From Staphylococcus edaphicus (lineage in GTDB: Bacteria; Bacillota; Bacilli; Staphylococcales; Staphylococcaceae), in contig NZ_MRZN01000017.1 of the NCBI RefSeq assembly GCF_002614725.1, forward strand, positions 1 to 64,000: DNA of 64,000 bases. Direction: 5' to 3'. Within the stretch, counting starts at the first letter, position 1. Every line of letters starts with the position of its first letter. Below are positions 49,728-64,000 of the stretch, one piece after another. The position numbers were made by a program, and so were the translations under genes. Under the pieces are notes generated by a model, which saw only the letters and a list, made by a program, of their open reading frames with translations, did no database searches and had not been told where the DNA came from.

Positions 49728-50803
49728 TGTTTGATCAATTAGACATTGTAGAGGAAAGATATGAGCAATTAAATGAATTATTGAGCGATCCTGATGTTGT
49801 AAGTAACCCAGATAATTTACGTGAATATTCGAAAGAACAAGCAGAGTTACAAAAAACGGTAGAGGTATACCGAGATTATAAACAAACAAAAGAAGATATT
49901 TCAGAAGTGGAAGAGATGTTACAAGATACAAAAGATAGTGAAGAAATTGAGATGTTAAAAGATGAACATCAAACACTTCAAAATAAGGTGCCTAAACTAG
50001 AAGAAGAACTTAAATTCTTACTGATTCCTAAAGATCCAAATGATGACAAGGATGTAATTGTGGAAATTCGCGCTGCAGCAGGTGGAGATGAAGCCGCAAT
50101 TTTTGCAGGTGATTTGTTTAGAATGTATTCTAAGTATGCTGAAGCATTAAATTATAAAACAGACATTGTAGAAGTTACAGAAAGCGACCATGGCGGGTAT
50201 AAAGAAATTAGTTTCTCAGTCTCTGGTAATGGCGCTTTTAGTAAATTAAAATATGAGAACGGTGCACATCGAGTGCAACGTGTTCCTGAAACTGAGTCAG
50301 GTGGACGTATTCATACATCAACTGCTACAGTTGCGGTACTTCCTGAGGTAGAAGATGTTGAAATAGAAGTTCGTAATGAAGACTTAAAAGTTGACACATA
50401 CCGCTCAAGTGGCGCGGGAGGTCAGCATGTTAATACAACAGACTCAGCAGTCCGTATTACACATATCCCAACAGGTGTTATTGCGACATCTTCAGAAAAA
50501 TCACAGATTCAAAACCGTGAAAAAGCACTCAAAGTATTAAAAGCGCGTTTATTTGATATGAAATTACAAGAAGAGCAACAAAAATATGCAGCCCAACGTA
50601 AATCAGCAGTCGGAACGGGTGATCGTTCAGAGCGTATCAGAACATATAACTACCCACAAAGTCGTGTGACGGATCACCGTATTGGTTTAACATTACAAAA
50701 GTTAGACCAAATAATGGAAGGCAAATTAGACGAGATTATAGATGCATTAACATTAGCCGAACAAACGGACAAGTTGAAAGAATTAAATAATGGTGAATTA
50801 TAA
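49727..50803 (+). CDS. prfA: Peptide chain release factor 1
   Basis: 358 aa with a GTG start after AAGGAGG. It releases the peptide at UAA and UAG stops. GGQ lies in [20 protein letters not shown] (about residue 230); this Gln is methylated by the next gene product. The RF1 recognition part is in [15 protein letters not shown] (about 190). Its end overlaps the prmC start by 14 bases, so the pair is coupled. Confidence 0.97.
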   Translation: MFDQLDIVEERYEQLNELLSDPDVVSNPDNLREYSKEQAELQKTVEVYRDYKQTKEDISEVEEMLQDTKDSEEIEMLKDEHQTLQNKVPKLEEELKFLLIPKDPNDDKDVIVEIRAAAGGDEAAIFAGDLFRMYSKYAEALNYKTDIVEVTESDHGGYKEISFSVSGNGAFSKLKYENGAHRVQRVPETESGGRIHTSTATVAVLPEVEDVEIEVRNEDLKVDTYRSSGAGGQHVNTTDSAVRITHIPTGVIATSSEKSQIQNREKALKVLKARLFDMKLQEEQQKYAAQRKSAVGTGDRSERIRTYNYPQSRVTDHRIGLTLQKLDQIMEGKLDEIIDALTLAEQTDKLKELNNGEL

Positions 50804-51629
50804 AACTTTATTAAATCAAGCCAAAGTAAAGTGTAGTAAACAAGAGATTGAATCGACACGGGCAGAATGGCTGATGATGGATTTATTTAATTGGTCAAAA
50901 GCGGATTACTTAATGCATATGGATGACGAAGTTACAGTACAACATGAAACCTTATTTGAAGAAGCAACACAAAGAATGCTTAATTATGAACCGATACAAT
51001 ACATTGTTGGTAGACAGTCATTTTACGGAGAGGTTTTTAAGGTAAATAAACATTGCCTGATTCCGAGACCAGAAACAGAAGAGGTTATGCTCCATTTTTA
51101 TAACCAAATCAATGCTGGGGATTGCATTGTAGATATTGGTACTGGCAGTGGAAATATACCAATAACATTAAAAAAAATGGAACCGTCATTAGATGTTTAC
51201 GCTACAGATTTATATGATTCAGCATTATCTGTAGCTAAGACGAATGCAACAAGTCATCAAGTAGAAATTAATTTTTTGCAAGGAGATACATTGATGCCAC
51301 TCATTGAACGTGGAATTAAGGTGAATGGACTTATTTCAAATCCACCATATATTGACGATAAAGATGTGGTGCAAATGGATGAGTCGGTGTTGAATTATGA
51401 GCCTCATAGTGCATTATTTGCCGAGAATAATGGGTATGCTGTCTATGATAAAATTTTAGAACATCTGCCAGATGTGTTATTACCAAATGCTAAAGTTGTG
51501 TTTGAAATTGGTTACAACCAAGGACAAGCCATAAAGCAACGCATTGTGACAAAGTTCCCAACGATAGATGTTCAAGTCATTAAAGATATAAATCATAACG
51601 ACCGAACAATTTCATTCGTTTGGTGTTAA
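50790..51629 (+). CDS. prmC: Release factor glutamine methyltransferase
   Basis: 279 aa. It methylates the Gln of the GGQ motif in RF1 and RF2 with SAM. Marks: [14 protein letters not shown] (about residue 88), the SAM loop [11 protein letters not shown] (about 113) and the NPPY motif in [13 protein letters not shown] (about 180). The start lies inside the end of prfA, with no separate strong SD, in line with translational coupling. A terminator follows. Confidence 0.96.
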   Translation: MVNYKTLLNQAKVKCSKQEIESTRAEWLMMDLFNWSKADYLMHMDDEVTVQHETLFEEATQRMLNYEPIQYIVGRQSFYGEVFKVNKHCLIPRPETEEVMLHFYNQINAGDCIVDIGTGSGNIPITLKKMEPSLDVYATDLYDSALSVAKTNATSHQVEINFLQGDTLMPLIERGIKVNGLISNPPYIDDKDVVQMDESVLNYEPHSALFAENNGYAVYDKILEHLPDVLLPNAKVVFEIGYNQGQAIKQRIVTKFPTIDVQVIKDINHNDRTISFVWC

Positions 51630-51676
51630 AAAGTTATGCACTAAACATGATTATTCATGAGAGTGCATAACTTTTT
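51630..51676 (+). terminator. Terminator after prmC
   Basis: AAAAAGTTATGCACT / AGTGCATAACTTTTT with an inner ATGATTATTCAT loop. Confidence 0.88.
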
Positions 51677-51719
51677 ATTTTGCTTTAAAATAGAGACTAA
51701 AGTGAAAGGATGTGTCTAA

Positions 51720-52763
51720 GTGGTAACGAAGATATGGGATTTGCGACAATACGATGAACAAATAGAAGAAAATAAAGATATGAATGAAATTAAAACGATT
51801 TTTGAAAATAATGGTTTAATTGCTATTCCAACCGAAACAGTCTACGGATTAGGCGCGGATGCACGTAATGAACATGCTGTTAAACGAATTTATAAAGCAA
51901 AGGGGAGACCATCAGATAACCCATTGATTGTTCATATCTATAAAAAAGAGCAAATATATGCATTTACAACCAATCTGACAAAAGAAATTGAAACTTTAAT
52001 GGATTCATTTTGGCCGGGGCCCATTTCATTTATTATTCCATTAAAGCAAGGATATTTATGTAAAAGTGTGAGTGGTGGATTAGACTCAATTGCAGTGCGT
52101 ATGCCAAGTCATTTTATTGGAAGACAAATATTAAAATATGTTGATATGCCTATTGCTGCTCCAAGTGCTAATATGAGTGGTAGACCCTCTCCTACTACTT
52201 TTGAACATGTGTATCATGATTTAAATGGACGTATTGAAGGCATAGTAAATGGAGATCAAAGTGAAGAAGGATTAGAAAGTACGGTACTTGATTGTACACA
52301 ATTCCCTTTCAGAATTGCTAGACCTGGTTCGATTACGAAATCTATGATAGAAGAGGTAATTCCAGGAAGTGTTACAACTGATGGTACATTAAATCATCAA
52401 AAACCGATTGCACCAGGCATGAAATATAAACACTATGCACCAGATACACCTGTGCAAATATTATCATCATTCAATACGTATCCTTCCTCAAAATCAAATT
52501 GGGGTCAAACGGCTTTTATTGTACCTCGTAATAAAGAATTTCTTGTACCTGAAGAGGCGATGTTTATTGCTCTGTGTGAAGATGAAAATGATATTAAACG
52601 TGCAAATCATAACCTATACCAAATACTACATCAGTTAGATCAAAATGAAAAAATTAATCACGCCTATATATACGGCTTTGATTTGAAGGATGATACTACG
52701 GCAATTATGAATAGAATGATGAAGGCGGCTAATCAAGCAATTGTTAGAGGAGAAGATTTATGA
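51720..52763 (+). CDS. ywlC: L-threonylcarbamoyladenylate synthase (Sua5/YwlC)
   Basis: 347 aa with a GTG start nine bases after GAAAGGA. It makes threonylcarbamoyl-AMP from Thr, bicarbonate and ATP for the t6A37 modification of ANN-decoding tRNAs. The YrdC domain (about 15-215) has [32 protein letters not shown] and [16 protein letters not shown]. The C-terminal Sua5 domain (about 235-345) follows, with [15 protein letters not shown] as linker, so this is the long Sua5 form. Its end overlaps the phosphatase gene by four bases (ATGA). Confidence 0.95.
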   Translation: MVTKIWDLRQYDEQIEENKDMNEIKTIFENNGLIAIPTETVYGLGADARNEHAVKRIYKAKGRPSDNPLIVHIYKKEQIYAFTTNLTKEIETLMDSFWPGPISFIIPLKQGYLCKSVSGGLDSIAVRMPSHFIGRQILKYVDMPIAAPSANMSGRPSPTTFEHVYHDLNGRIEGIVNGDQSEEGLESTVLDCTQFPFRIARPGSITKSMIEEVIPGSVTTDGTLNHQKPIAPGMKYKHYAPDTPVQILSSFNTYPSSKSNWGQTAFIVPRNKEFLVPEEAMFIALCEDENDIKRANHNLYQILHQLDQNEKINHAYIYGFDLKDDTTAIMNRMMKAANQAIVRGEDL

Positions 52764-53182
52764 AAATTATTTTTGTTTGTACAGGAAATACATGTAGGAG
52801 CCCTTTGGCTGAAAGTATTGCACAGGCCAAACTACCAGATCATACCATTGAGTCACGTGGTATTTACGCTATGGATGGTCAACCTATATCAGAACACGTG
52901 AACGATATTTTACAAGCGCATTATTTAGAAGTTCCAACCCACGCCCAATCTTTTAGTGAAGAAGATTTAAATGCGGATTTAATATTGACGATGGGATCTT
53001 CACATAAAGAAGTAATTAAGCAGCGCTACAATAATGTCGTTCAAGTATATACAATAAAGGAATATGTAGGTGAAAGTGGCGAGGTATCTGATCCATTTGG
53101 AGGGAACAAATCAGATTATATGAAAATATATAATGAATTAAACTTACTGATTGACAGTTTAAAAAATAAAATATTAAAGTAA
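52760..53182 (+). CDS. ptpB: Low-molecular-weight protein phosphatase, arginine type (PtpB/YwlE)
   Basis: 140 aa. The P-loop CTGNTCRS starts at residue 7: Cys7 nucleophile and Arg13. The Thr at the fifth place of the loop is the residue that gives YwlE-type enzymes preference for phosphoarginine over phosphotyrosine. The late DPFGG loop holds the general acid Asp. It would reverse McsB-type arginine phosphorylation. Translationally coupled to the Sua5 gene by a four-base overlap. Confidence 0.92.
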   Translation: MKIIFVCTGNTCRSPLAESIAQAKLPDHTIESRGIYAMDGQPISEHVNDILQAHYLEVPTHAQSFSEEDLNADLILTMGSSHKEVIKQRYNNVVQVYTIKEYVGESGEVSDPFGGNKSDYMKIYNELNLLIDSLKNKILK

Positions 53183-53328
53183 TAAATTAGTGAAATTAGT
53201 ATGAGTGTGTAAGTAAATACGTTATAATAAACACGTGTAACAAATTTGCTATCAGTCAATTTTGTATGTTTTTTAAGGCGGTTTGAGACGCAGTTACTTT
53301 TATGTCATCTATAAAAAGAGGTGGGAGA

Positions 53329-53853
53329 ATGGAAGATTTGAAGTTATTGCTAGAAGAATTGAAATCACGATCTTTTTTCAATACTAATGAGTTATGTGTC
53401 ATCGGTTGTTCTACGTCAGAAGTAATTGGTGAACGTATAGGTAGTGTTGGTTCAATGGAAGTTGCAAAAGAAATATTTGATTCATTAAAGGAAATTGAAT
53501 ACGAAACAGGTGTTTCTTTTGTGTATCAGGGTTGTGAGCACATAAATAGAGCGGTGACGATAGAAAAATCACAGTTCGATCCTCTCACGATGGAAGAAGT
53601 TACGGTTGTGCCAGATGTTCATGCAGGCGGAAGTCTTGCAACATACGCGTATCAGCATATGGATGAGCCAATAGTTGTTGAACATATATCAGTACCAAAA
53701 GGTATTGATATAGGACAAACATTAATTGGTATGCATATAAATCACGTCGCTATACCAGAACGTACAAGTGTTAAGCAAATTGGTGAAGCAATTGTAACCA
53801 TCGCTTCTTCAAGACCTAAGAAAATTGGTGGCGAAAGAGCAAAATATAACTAA
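53329..53853 (+). CDS. YwlG/DUF436 family protein (TIGR01440)
   Basis: 174 aa from the ATG at 53329, just after GAGGTGGGAG; the upstream ATG at 53302 precedes that site. Family marks are [22 protein letters not shown] and [15 protein letters not shown], then [16 protein letters not shown] and [19 protein letters not shown]. The product is soluble, with Cys and His residues that might bind a metal. Function unknown. It lies between the phosphatase and glyA, a neighbourhood shared with Bacillus (ywlC-ywlE-ywlG-glyA), which suggests a conserved link. Confidence 0.9.
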   Translation: MEDLKLLLEELKSRSFFNTNELCVIGCSTSEVIGERIGSVGSMEVAKEIFDSLKEIEYETGVSFVYQGCEHINRAVTIEKSQFDPLTMEEVTVVPDVHAGGSLATYAYQHMDEPIVVEHISVPKGIDIGQTLIGMHINHVAIPERTSVKQIGEAIVTIASSRPKKIGGERAKYN

Positions 53854-53875
53854 TACAGAAACGAGGGAATTACCA

Positions 53876-55114
53876 ATGTCATTTATTCAAAAGCAAGATA
53901 AAGCAATTTATGAAGTGATTCAAAATGAATTTAACCGTCAAAATAATAATATCGAGCTGATTGCTTCGGAGAACTTTGTTTCAGAAGCAGTTATGGAAGC
54001 ACAAGGTTCAGTATTAACGAACAAGTATGCTGAAGGCTACCCTAACAGAAGATATTATGGTGGTTGTGAATACGTAGATGTGTCAGAAACGATAGCTATC
54101 GAACGAGCTAAAAAACTGTTTGGTGCTGAACATGTTAACGTACAACCACATTCAGGTTCTCAAGCTAATATGGCAGTTTATCTAGTAGCATTAGAACACG
54201 GTGATACTGTATTAGGTATGAATTTAAGTCATGGTGGACATTTAACACATGGTGCACCTGTTAACTTTAGTGGACAATTTTACAATTTTGTAGAGTATGG
54301 TGTAGACAAAGAACAAGAACAAATTGACTATGATGAAGTATTAAAAGTTGCTAAAGAACACAAACCTAAATTAATTGTTGCTGGCGCGTCAGCTTATTCA
54401 AGAACGATTGATTTCAAACGATTTAAAGAAATTGCAGATGAAGTAGGCGCGAAATTAATGGTTGATATGGCACATATAGCTGGTTTAGTTGCGGTTGGTT
54501 TACATCCAAATCCTGTGGAATATGCAGATTTTGTTACGACAACGACACACAAAACATTACGTGGACCTCGTGGCGGCATGATTTTGTGTAAAGAAGCATA
54601 TAAAAAACAAATTGACAAAAAAATATTCCCTGGCATTCAAGGTGGTCCATTAGAGCATGTAATTGCTGCTAAGGCTGTTGCATTTGGAGAAGCATTACAA
54701 GATGACTTTAAAGTATATCAACAACAAGTTATTAAAAATGCTAAAACATTAGCTAACACATTGACTGAAGAAGGATTCAGAGTTGTTTCTGGCGGTACGG
54801 ATAATCATCTTGTTTCTGTTGATGTAAAAGGTTCTGTTGATATTACTGGTAAAGTAGCGGAAGAAACATTAGACGCGATTGGTATTACATGTAATAAAAA
54901 TACAATTCCGTTTGATCAAGAAAAACCGTTTGTAACGAGTGGTATTCGCTTAGGTACACCAGCAGCAACAACTCGCGGATTTGATGAAACAGCTTTTGAA
55001 GAAGTTGCAAAAATCATTAGTTTAGTTTTGAAGAATCCAGAAGACGAAAAAGCATTAGAAGAAGGAAAAGAAAGAGTTAAGACTTTAACTTCAAAACATC
55101 CTTTATATAATTAA
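53876..55114 (+). CDS. glyA: Serine hydroxymethyltransferase
   Basis: 412 aa from the ATG at 53876, after GAGGGAA. It converts serine and tetrahydrofolate to glycine and methylene-tetrahydrofolate with PLP. The PLP Lys lies in [14 protein letters not shown] (about residue 226). Other marks are [34 protein letters not shown] and [12 protein letters not shown] 22-base gap to the DUF436 gene and a 19-base gap to upp suggest one transcript. Confidence 0.97.
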   Translation: MSFIQKQDKAIYEVIQNEFNRQNNNIELIASENFVSEAVMEAQGSVLTNKYAEGYPNRRYYGGCEYVDVSETIAIERAKKLFGAEHVNVQPHSGSQANMAVYLVALEHGDTVLGMNLSHGGHLTHGAPVNFSGQFYNFVEYGVDKEQEQIDYDEVLKVAKEHKPKLIVAGASAYSRTIDFKRFKEIADEVGAKLMVDMAHIAGLVAVGLHPNPVEYADFVTTTTHKTLRGPRGGMILCKEAYKKQIDKKIFPGIQGGPLEHVIAAKAVAFGEALQDDFKVYQQQVIKNAKTLANTLTEEGFRVVSGGTDNHLVSVDVKGSVDITGKVAEETLDAIGITCNKNTIPFDQEKPFVTSGIRLGTPAATTRGFDETAFEEVAKIISLVLKNPEDEKALEEGKERVKTLTSKHPLYN

Positions 55115-55133
55115 AATTGGAGGAAGTAAAATT

Positions 55134-55763
55134 ATGGGCAAAGTACATGTTTTTGATCACCCACTTATTCAACACAAATTAAGTTATATCCGTGACGTAC
55201 ATACTGGGACTAAAGAATTTAGAGAACTAGTAGATGAAGTAGGTATGTTGATGGCATATGAAGTTACTAGAGATTTAGAATTGCAAGACGTTGAAGTAGA
55301 AACCCCCGTAACTAAAATGATTGCTAAAAGACTAACAGGTAAAAAATTAGCATTCGTTCCGATATTGAGAGCTGGGTTAGGTATGACTCAAGGTATTTTA
55401 ACATTAGTACCTGCAGCAAGAATCGGTCATGTTGGTCTTTATAGAGATCCTGAGACACTAGAAGCGGTAGAATATTTCGTGAAATTACCACAAGATATTG
55501 AAGAAAGAGAAATTGTGGTTGTAGATCCAATGTTAGCAACTGGTGCCTCTGCTATAGAAGCAATTAACTCACTAAAAAAACGTGGTGCCAAAAACATTCG
55601 TTTTATGTGTTTAATTGCAGCCCCAGAAGGTGTAGAAAAATTACAAGCGGCTCATGAAGATGTAGATATATTTATCGCAGCACTGGATGAAAAACTTGAT
55701 GAACACGCCTATATCACACCAGGCTTAGGTGACGCAGGGGACCGTTTATTCGGCACAAAATAG
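55134..55763 (+). CDS. upp: Uracil phosphoribosyltransferase
   Basis: 209 aa. It joins uracil and PRPP to give UMP. The PRPP loop is [16 protein letters not shown] (about residue 128), and the uracil site [16 protein letters not shown] lies near the C-terminus. The start [20 protein letters not shown] is typical. SD GGAGG. The next gene starts 22 bases later. Confidence 0.98.
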   Translation: MGKVHVFDHPLIQHKLSYIRDVHTGTKEFRELVDEVGMLMAYEVTRDLELQDVEVETPVTKMIAKRLTGKKLAFVPILRAGLGMTQGILTLVPAARIGHVGLYRDPETLEAVEYFVKLPQDIEEREIVVVDPMLATGASAIEAINSLKKRGAKNIRFMCLIAAPEGVEKLQAAHEDVDIFIAALDEKLDEHAYITPGLGDAGDRLFGTK

Positions 55764-55785
55764 TTTCGCTCAGGAGTGGAGTAAA

Positions 55786-56916
55786 ATGAAAAAAATAATG
55801 ACTGTATTCGGCACTCGTCCCGAAGCAGTAAAGATGGCACCGCTTATCCAAGCATTGAAAAACGATGATGCATTAGAACCAGTTGTAGTGGTTACGGCAC
55901 AACATAGAGAAATGCTTGATTCAGTGTTGCATAGCTTTCATATCATACCAGATTATGATTTGGATATCATGAAACAAGGACAGTCGTTGTCTGAAATCAC
56001 ATCACGTATATTGACGCGACTAGAAGATGTTATAAAGAAAGAACAACCGGATATGATACTCGTTCATGGTGATACGATGACGACGTTTGCCGGTGCTTTA
56101 GCTGCATTTTATAATCAAATTCCTATAGGTCATGTCGAGGCAGGTTTACGCACATGGGACAAGTATGCTCCATTCCCTGAAGAAATGAATAGACAAATGG
56201 TAGGGGTAATGGCAGATTTGAATTTTGCCCCTACTAATAATGCTGCCAGTAATCTTATTTCAGAAAATAAGCCAGCGGAAACCATTGTAGTGACAGGTAA
56301 TACAGCGATAGATGCCATGAAGACTACGATACATGATCACTATCATTCTGATATTATGGCTAAACATAAAGATAAGCGCATAATTTTATTGACTGCGCAT
56401 CGGCGCGAAAATATTGGAGAACCGATGGCACATATATTTAAAGCTGTTAGAAACATTGTAGAAACATTTGATGATGTGGTTGTTGTTTATCCTGTACATA
56501 AAAATCCTAAGGTTAGGGCAATCGCAGAAACGTATTTATCAAACCATGAGCGGATTGAATTGGTGGAACCACTTGAAGTCATTGATTTCCATAACTTTGC
56601 GCATCAATCTTATTTAATACTCACAGATTCTGGAGGAGTCCAAGAAGAAGCGCCTTCATTAGGTAAGCCTGTATTGGTATTAAGAGATGCTACAGAAAGA
56701 CCAGAGGGTGTTGAAGCAGGTACGCTTAAAATAGTTGGCACTCAAGAAAGAGACATTTTTGAATCGACGAAACAATTATTAGATGACAAATTGTTATATA
56801 ACAAAATGAGCCATGCTCGAAATCCATATGGTGATGGTAATGCTTCTATACGGATTTGCGAGAATATTAAGTATTATTTTCATATAATTTCTAAAAAGCC
56901 TGAATCATTCAAATAA
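55786..56916 (+). CDS. wecB: UDP-N-acetylglucosamine 2-epimerase (non-hydrolysing)
   Basis: 376 aa from the ATG at 55786, after AGGAGTGGA; the longer frame begins inside upp. It interconverts UDP-GlcNAc and UDP-ManNAc, which is needed for the linkage unit of wall teichoic acid and other ManNAc polymers. Marks: MTVFGTRPEAVKMAPLIQAL, VHGDTMTTFAGALAAF, HVEAGLRTWDKYAPFPEEMNRQ and LTDSGGVQEEAPSLGKPVLV. Also called mnaA. Last gene of the likely glyA-upp-wecB transcript. Confidence 0.95.
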   Translation: MKKIMTVFGTRPEAVKMAPLIQALKNDDALEPVVVVTAQHREMLDSVLHSFHIIPDYDLDIMKQGQSLSEITSRILTRLEDVIKKEQPDMILVHGDTMTTFAGALAAFYNQIPIGHVEAGLRTWDKYAPFPEEMNRQMVGVMADLNFAPTNNAASNLISENKPAETIVVTGNTAIDAMKTTIHDHYHSDIMAKHKDKRIILLTAHRRENIGEPMAHIFKAVRNIVETFDDVVVVYPVHKNPKVRAIAETYLSNHERIELVEPLEVIDFHNFAHQSYLILTDSGGVQEEAPSLGKPVLVLRDATERPEGVEAGTLKIVGTQERDIFESTKQLLDDKLLYNKMSHARNPYGDGNASIRICENIKYYFHIISKKPESFK

Positions 56917-57073
56917 TTTAAATGTATAATGTGTCATTTTTGTGACTTTTTTGTAAAAAATTAATCTACATTTTGTATAGAATTGACACGTTAACTACCC
57001 TATATTATTATTAAAACTGTATGATTGAAATGGTTTTCATAATTGCATGAAAAAGATGAAGTGAGGCATAGCT

Positions 57074-57424
57074 ATGAAACGTTTCAACATCATTTTTAAT
57101 AGCTACATTAAATACTATTTTTATGGTATAATTGTACTGTTAATTGTGTTTATTTTCACATACTCACCATTTATATTAGGGCTTATAATTGGTACTATTG
57201 GATCACTTTTTAATACTTTTACTTTTGAATACTACTTATTAAAAGCTAAAGAAAAAGATAGCATACATATTTCAACGGGCAACGTTTGGAGATATTTAGT
57301 AGTGATTCTAGCATGTTGTATCTGGTATTTTTATAAGGATGAAATTAATATTTTTGGTGTAGTTATTGGTTTAATGATTTCATATGTTTTAATCATATTC
57401 AAACCATTTTTACGCAAGGAATAA
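57074..57424 (+). CDS. atpI: ATP synthase protein I-like
   Basis: 116 aa with four membrane segments (about 12-32, 36-52, 72-88, 93-110). A small hydrophobic protein at the head of the atp operon, 28 bases before atpB. AtpI is thought to help assemble the c-ring or bring in Mg2+ in other bacteria. Assignment is by position and topology, since the sequence is poorly conserved. SD GTGAGG. Confidence 0.8.
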   Translation: MKRFNIIFNSYIKYYFYGIIVLLIVFIFTYSPFILGLIIGTIGSLFNTFTFEYYLLKAKEKDSIHISTGNVWRYLVVILACCIWYFYKDEINIFGVVIGLMISYVLIIFKPFLRKE

Positions 57425-57452
57425 AATATAATAATGAAAGAGGTGAGAATAA

Positions 57453-58181
<729 letters not shown>

Positions 58182-58217
58182 TTAAAATAATTTAAAAGAA
58201 AATTTAGGAGGATTTTA

Positions 58218-58433
<216 letters not shown>

Positions 58434-58449
58434 TTTATATTTTTAAAAA

Positions 58450-58483
58450 GGCGAAGTCGGAACGACTTTCGCCGTTCGTTTTT
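58450..58483 (+). terminator. Hairpin with T-run between atpE and atpF
   Basis: GGCGAAGTCG-GAA-CGACTTTCGCC (one bulged T), then GTTCG and TTTTT. It resembles a partial intrinsic terminator or an mRNA processing/stability stem inside the atp operon. Confidence 0.6.
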
Positions 58484-58531
58484 ATCAATAATGTCTTAAG
58501 ATTATAATGAATGAAAGGAGTGTCTATGTAA

Positions 58532-59059
58532 GTGACTGCTACGACAAATATGTTCGTACTTGGTGCAGCTGGCGAAAGTGGCGTTGAGTTCGGAACGATA
58601 CTAGTTACCCTTGTAACTTTTATTATTCTAGTTGCTTTATTGAAAAAGTTTGCATGGGGCCCATTAAAAGAAGTAATGGACAAACGTGAACACGATATCA
58701 ATAAAGATATTGATGATGCTGAACAAGCTAAATTAAATGCACAAAAGTTAGAAGAACAAAATAAACAAACACTAAAAGAAACACAAGATGAGGTTCAAAA
58801 GATTTTAGAAGAATCTAAAGTTCAAGCACGTAAACAACATGAAGAAATTATTCATGAAGCAAATATCAGAGCGAATGGCATGATTGAAACAGCACAGAAC
58901 GAAATCAACAGTGAAAAAGAACGCGCAATTGCTGATATTAACAATCAAGTTTCTGAGCTATCTGTTTTAATTGCTTCAAAAGTGCTTCAAAAAGAGATAT
59001 CAGAGAAAGATCAAAAAGCTTTAGTTGAAAAGTACATAAAAGAGGCAGGCGATAAGTAA
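58532..59059 (+). CDS. atpF: ATP synthase subunit b
   Basis: 175 aa with a GTG start; AAAGGAG lies eleven bases upstream, and the N-terminus aligns with S. aureus AtpF. One membrane helix (about residues 20-42) is followed by a long charged coiled coil (about 45-150) that forms the peripheral stalk dimer. The end [14 protein letters not shown] binds delta. The stop overlaps the atpH start by one base (TAATG). Confidence 0.96.
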   Translation: MTATTNMFVLGAAGESGVEFGTILVTLVTFIILVALLKKFAWGPLKEVMDKREHDINKDIDDAEQAKLNAQKLEEQNKQTLKETQDEVQKILEESKVQARKQHEEIIHEANIRANGMIETAQNEINSEKERAIADINNQVSELSVLIASKVLQKEISEKDQKALVEKYIKEAGDK

Positions 59060-59598
59060 TGGCTAAAATAGCAAAAAAATATGCCAAAGCATTGTTTGAT
59101 ACTGCTAAAGACGCAGACAACCTTGATGTCATGTACGATGAATTTTCAACAATTAATGAAGCAGTTCAATCTGAAAGTGAAAAGTTACAAGCATTGGATG
59201 CAGATCCTCAAAAAGATGTTGAGCAACGTCGTCGTTTCGTAAGTATTGTATTTAGCCATACGAATCAATACTTACAAAATATGTTGACAATACTTGCTAG
59301 CAACCGTCATTTAGGACACGTTCATGAAATATATAGCGAATTCGAAACTTTATACAATCAACAGCATAATCAAGATTATGCTGTAATTGAGTCAGTATAC
59401 CCACTGTCTGAAGATGAATTATCAAGTATTGACAATATCATTAAAGCACGGACTAAGCTTTCTAAAATAATGATTACAAATAAAATCAATCCTGAACTTA
59501 TCGGTGGTATCAGAGTCAAAGTTGGTACAAAAGTGATGGACGCAAGCATTAAGAATGATTTAGCACAATTGGAAAGACAATTTATTAGAGTGAAATAA
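59059..59598 (+). CDS. atpH: ATP synthase subunit delta
   Basis: 179 aa. It connects the b-dimer to the top of F1. Start AKIAKKYAKALFDTAKD and end GGIRVKVGTKVMDASIKNDLAQLERQF are family marks. It overlaps atpF by one base and precedes atpA by 20 bases. Confidence 0.96.
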   Translation: MAKIAKKYAKALFDTAKDADNLDVMYDEFSTINEAVQSESEKLQALDADPQKDVEQRRRFVSIVFSHTNQYLQNMLTILASNRHLGHVHEIYSEFETLYNQQHNQDYAVIESVYPLSEDELSSIDNIIKARTKLSKIMITNKINPELIGGIRVKVGTKVMDASIKNDLAQLERQFIRVK

Positions 59599-59618
59599 AA
59601 TTTGAAGGAGTGACATAG

Positions 59619-61130
<1,512 letters not shown>

Positions 61131-61143
61131 TTGTTAACGTTAA

Positions 61144-63462
<2,319 letters not shown>

Positions 63463-63482
63463 AAAATTAGGAGGTATAGATA

Positions 63483-63887
63483 ATGAATGTATTAAGCCTA
63501 AATATTGTCACTCCTAATGGTTCTGTTTACGACCGAGAAGATGTTAATCTTGCAGTATTACAAACAACTGCAGGGGAAATCGGTGTTATGTATGGACATA
63601 TTCCAACAGTTGCAGCACTTGAAATTGGCTATGTTAAAATAAATTTTGACGGTGGTTCAGAATATATTGCAGTGAGTGAAGGTTTTGTTGAGGTTAGACA
63701 AGATAAATTATCGATTATTGTACAAACTGCAGAACCTGCGGACGAAATAGATGTTGCTAGAGCAGAATTAGCAAAATCTAGAGCAGAATCTCATTTGAAT
63801 AACGAAGAAGATAACAGCGACATTAATAGAGCGAAGCGAGCTTTAGAACGTGCGAACAACCGTATTCGTGTCGCGAGCTTACAATAA
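63483..63887 (+). CDS. atpC: ATP synthase subunit epsilon
   Basis: 134 aa. Beta-sandwich domain (about 1-85) and a helical hairpin (about 90-134) that can inhibit ATP hydrolysis by inserting into F1. Family marks: NIVTPNGSVYDREDVNLAVL and TAGEIGVMYGHIPTVAAL. SD GGAGG. Last gene of the atp operon; the remaining 110 bases to the window end show no gene. Confidence 0.96.
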   Translation: MNVLSLNIVTPNGSVYDREDVNLAVLQTTAGEIGVMYGHIPTVAALEIGYVKINFDGGSEYIAVSEGFVEVRQDKLSIIVQTAEPADEIDVARAELAKSRAESHLNNEEDNSDINRAKRALERANNRIRVASLQ

Positions 63888-64000
63888 ATTTCAGAAAAGA
63901 GTATGAATGAGAAATTATATCTAACGCTATAATTTTGTTACCATGCCTTTGAATTGATAACTTGCTAAAAGGGATAGTATGAGTCGGTCATCCGAGCTAC

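Overview
The window is a stretch of core chromosome from a low-GC Firmicute of the genus Staphylococcus. The evidence is the gene order: 5S rRNA and tRNAs, arginase, dacA-cdaR-glmM, the mtl operon, glmS, then a czr/deo/luxS region, rpoE-pyrG-fba-murZ, rho-rpmE2-tdk-prfA-prmC, glyA-upp-wecB and the complete atp operon. AT-rich spacers, strong AGGAGG-type ribosome binding sites and protein sequences recognisable as staphylococcal agree with this. The species is not determined. Divergence from S. aureus proteins I know (CzrA, AtpF) points to another, probably coagulase-negative, species, possibly of the saprophyticus/xylosus type; that is inference.

Layout. 1-670: end of an rRNA operon (5S) and six tRNAs closed by a terminator. 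909-5079: arginase, then the c-di-AMP cyclase/regulator/phosphoglucosamine mutase operon. 5152-10295 (minus): mannitol operon mtlA-mtlR-mtlF-mtlD. 10501-12765: glmS with its metabolite-sensing ribozyme leader. 12965-18342: accessory single genes, including a BtrH-like gene broken by an in-frame TAG, a DUF2200 protein, a lone ABC ATPase, a HAD phosphatase, a polytopic membrane protein and a metallophosphoesterase. 18537-19819 (minus): zinc efflux pair czrA-czrB behind a large palindromic operator. 19973-26531: SDR-like protein, FadR-type GntR regulator, a hairpin-rich spacer, manA, UPF0324 membrane protein, an EVE-EVE protein with an apparent degenerate McrB-type AAA+ domain, and a DUF393 protein. 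26565-32645: ribokinase, dps under a PerR box, and nucleoside salvage (deoD divergent from deoC-pdp-deoB). 32743-39254: luxS, an M20 amidohydrolase coupled to an ATP-grasp protein, DUF2750, type II pantothenate kinase, a decayed locus and a double GNAT protein. 39364-46877: rpoE, pyrG with a reiterative-transcription attenuator, fba, murZ, an HxlR regulator and an aldehyde dehydrogenase. 47051-56916: rho, L31, thymidine kinase, RF1 and its methyltransferase, threonylcarbamoyl-AMP synthase, arginine/tyrosine phosphatase, glyA, upp, UDP-GlcNAc 2-epimerase. 57074-63887: atpI and atpBEFHAGDC.

How the genes work together. GlmM and GlmS feed UDP-GlcNAc synthesis, which MurZ (peptidoglycan) and the UDP-GlcNAc 2-epimerase (wall polymer) consume. 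DacA/CdaR make and control c-di-AMP in the same operon as GlmM. The deo genes, ribokinase, tdk, upp and pyrG cover nucleoside and nucleotide salvage and synthesis. No prophage, insertion sequence, CRISPR array or obvious island is visible. The least ordinary items are the EVE/McrB-like protein, the M20/ATP-grasp pair, the interrupted BtrH-like gene, the decayed locus at 37942-38317 and several unexplained inverted repeats between genes.
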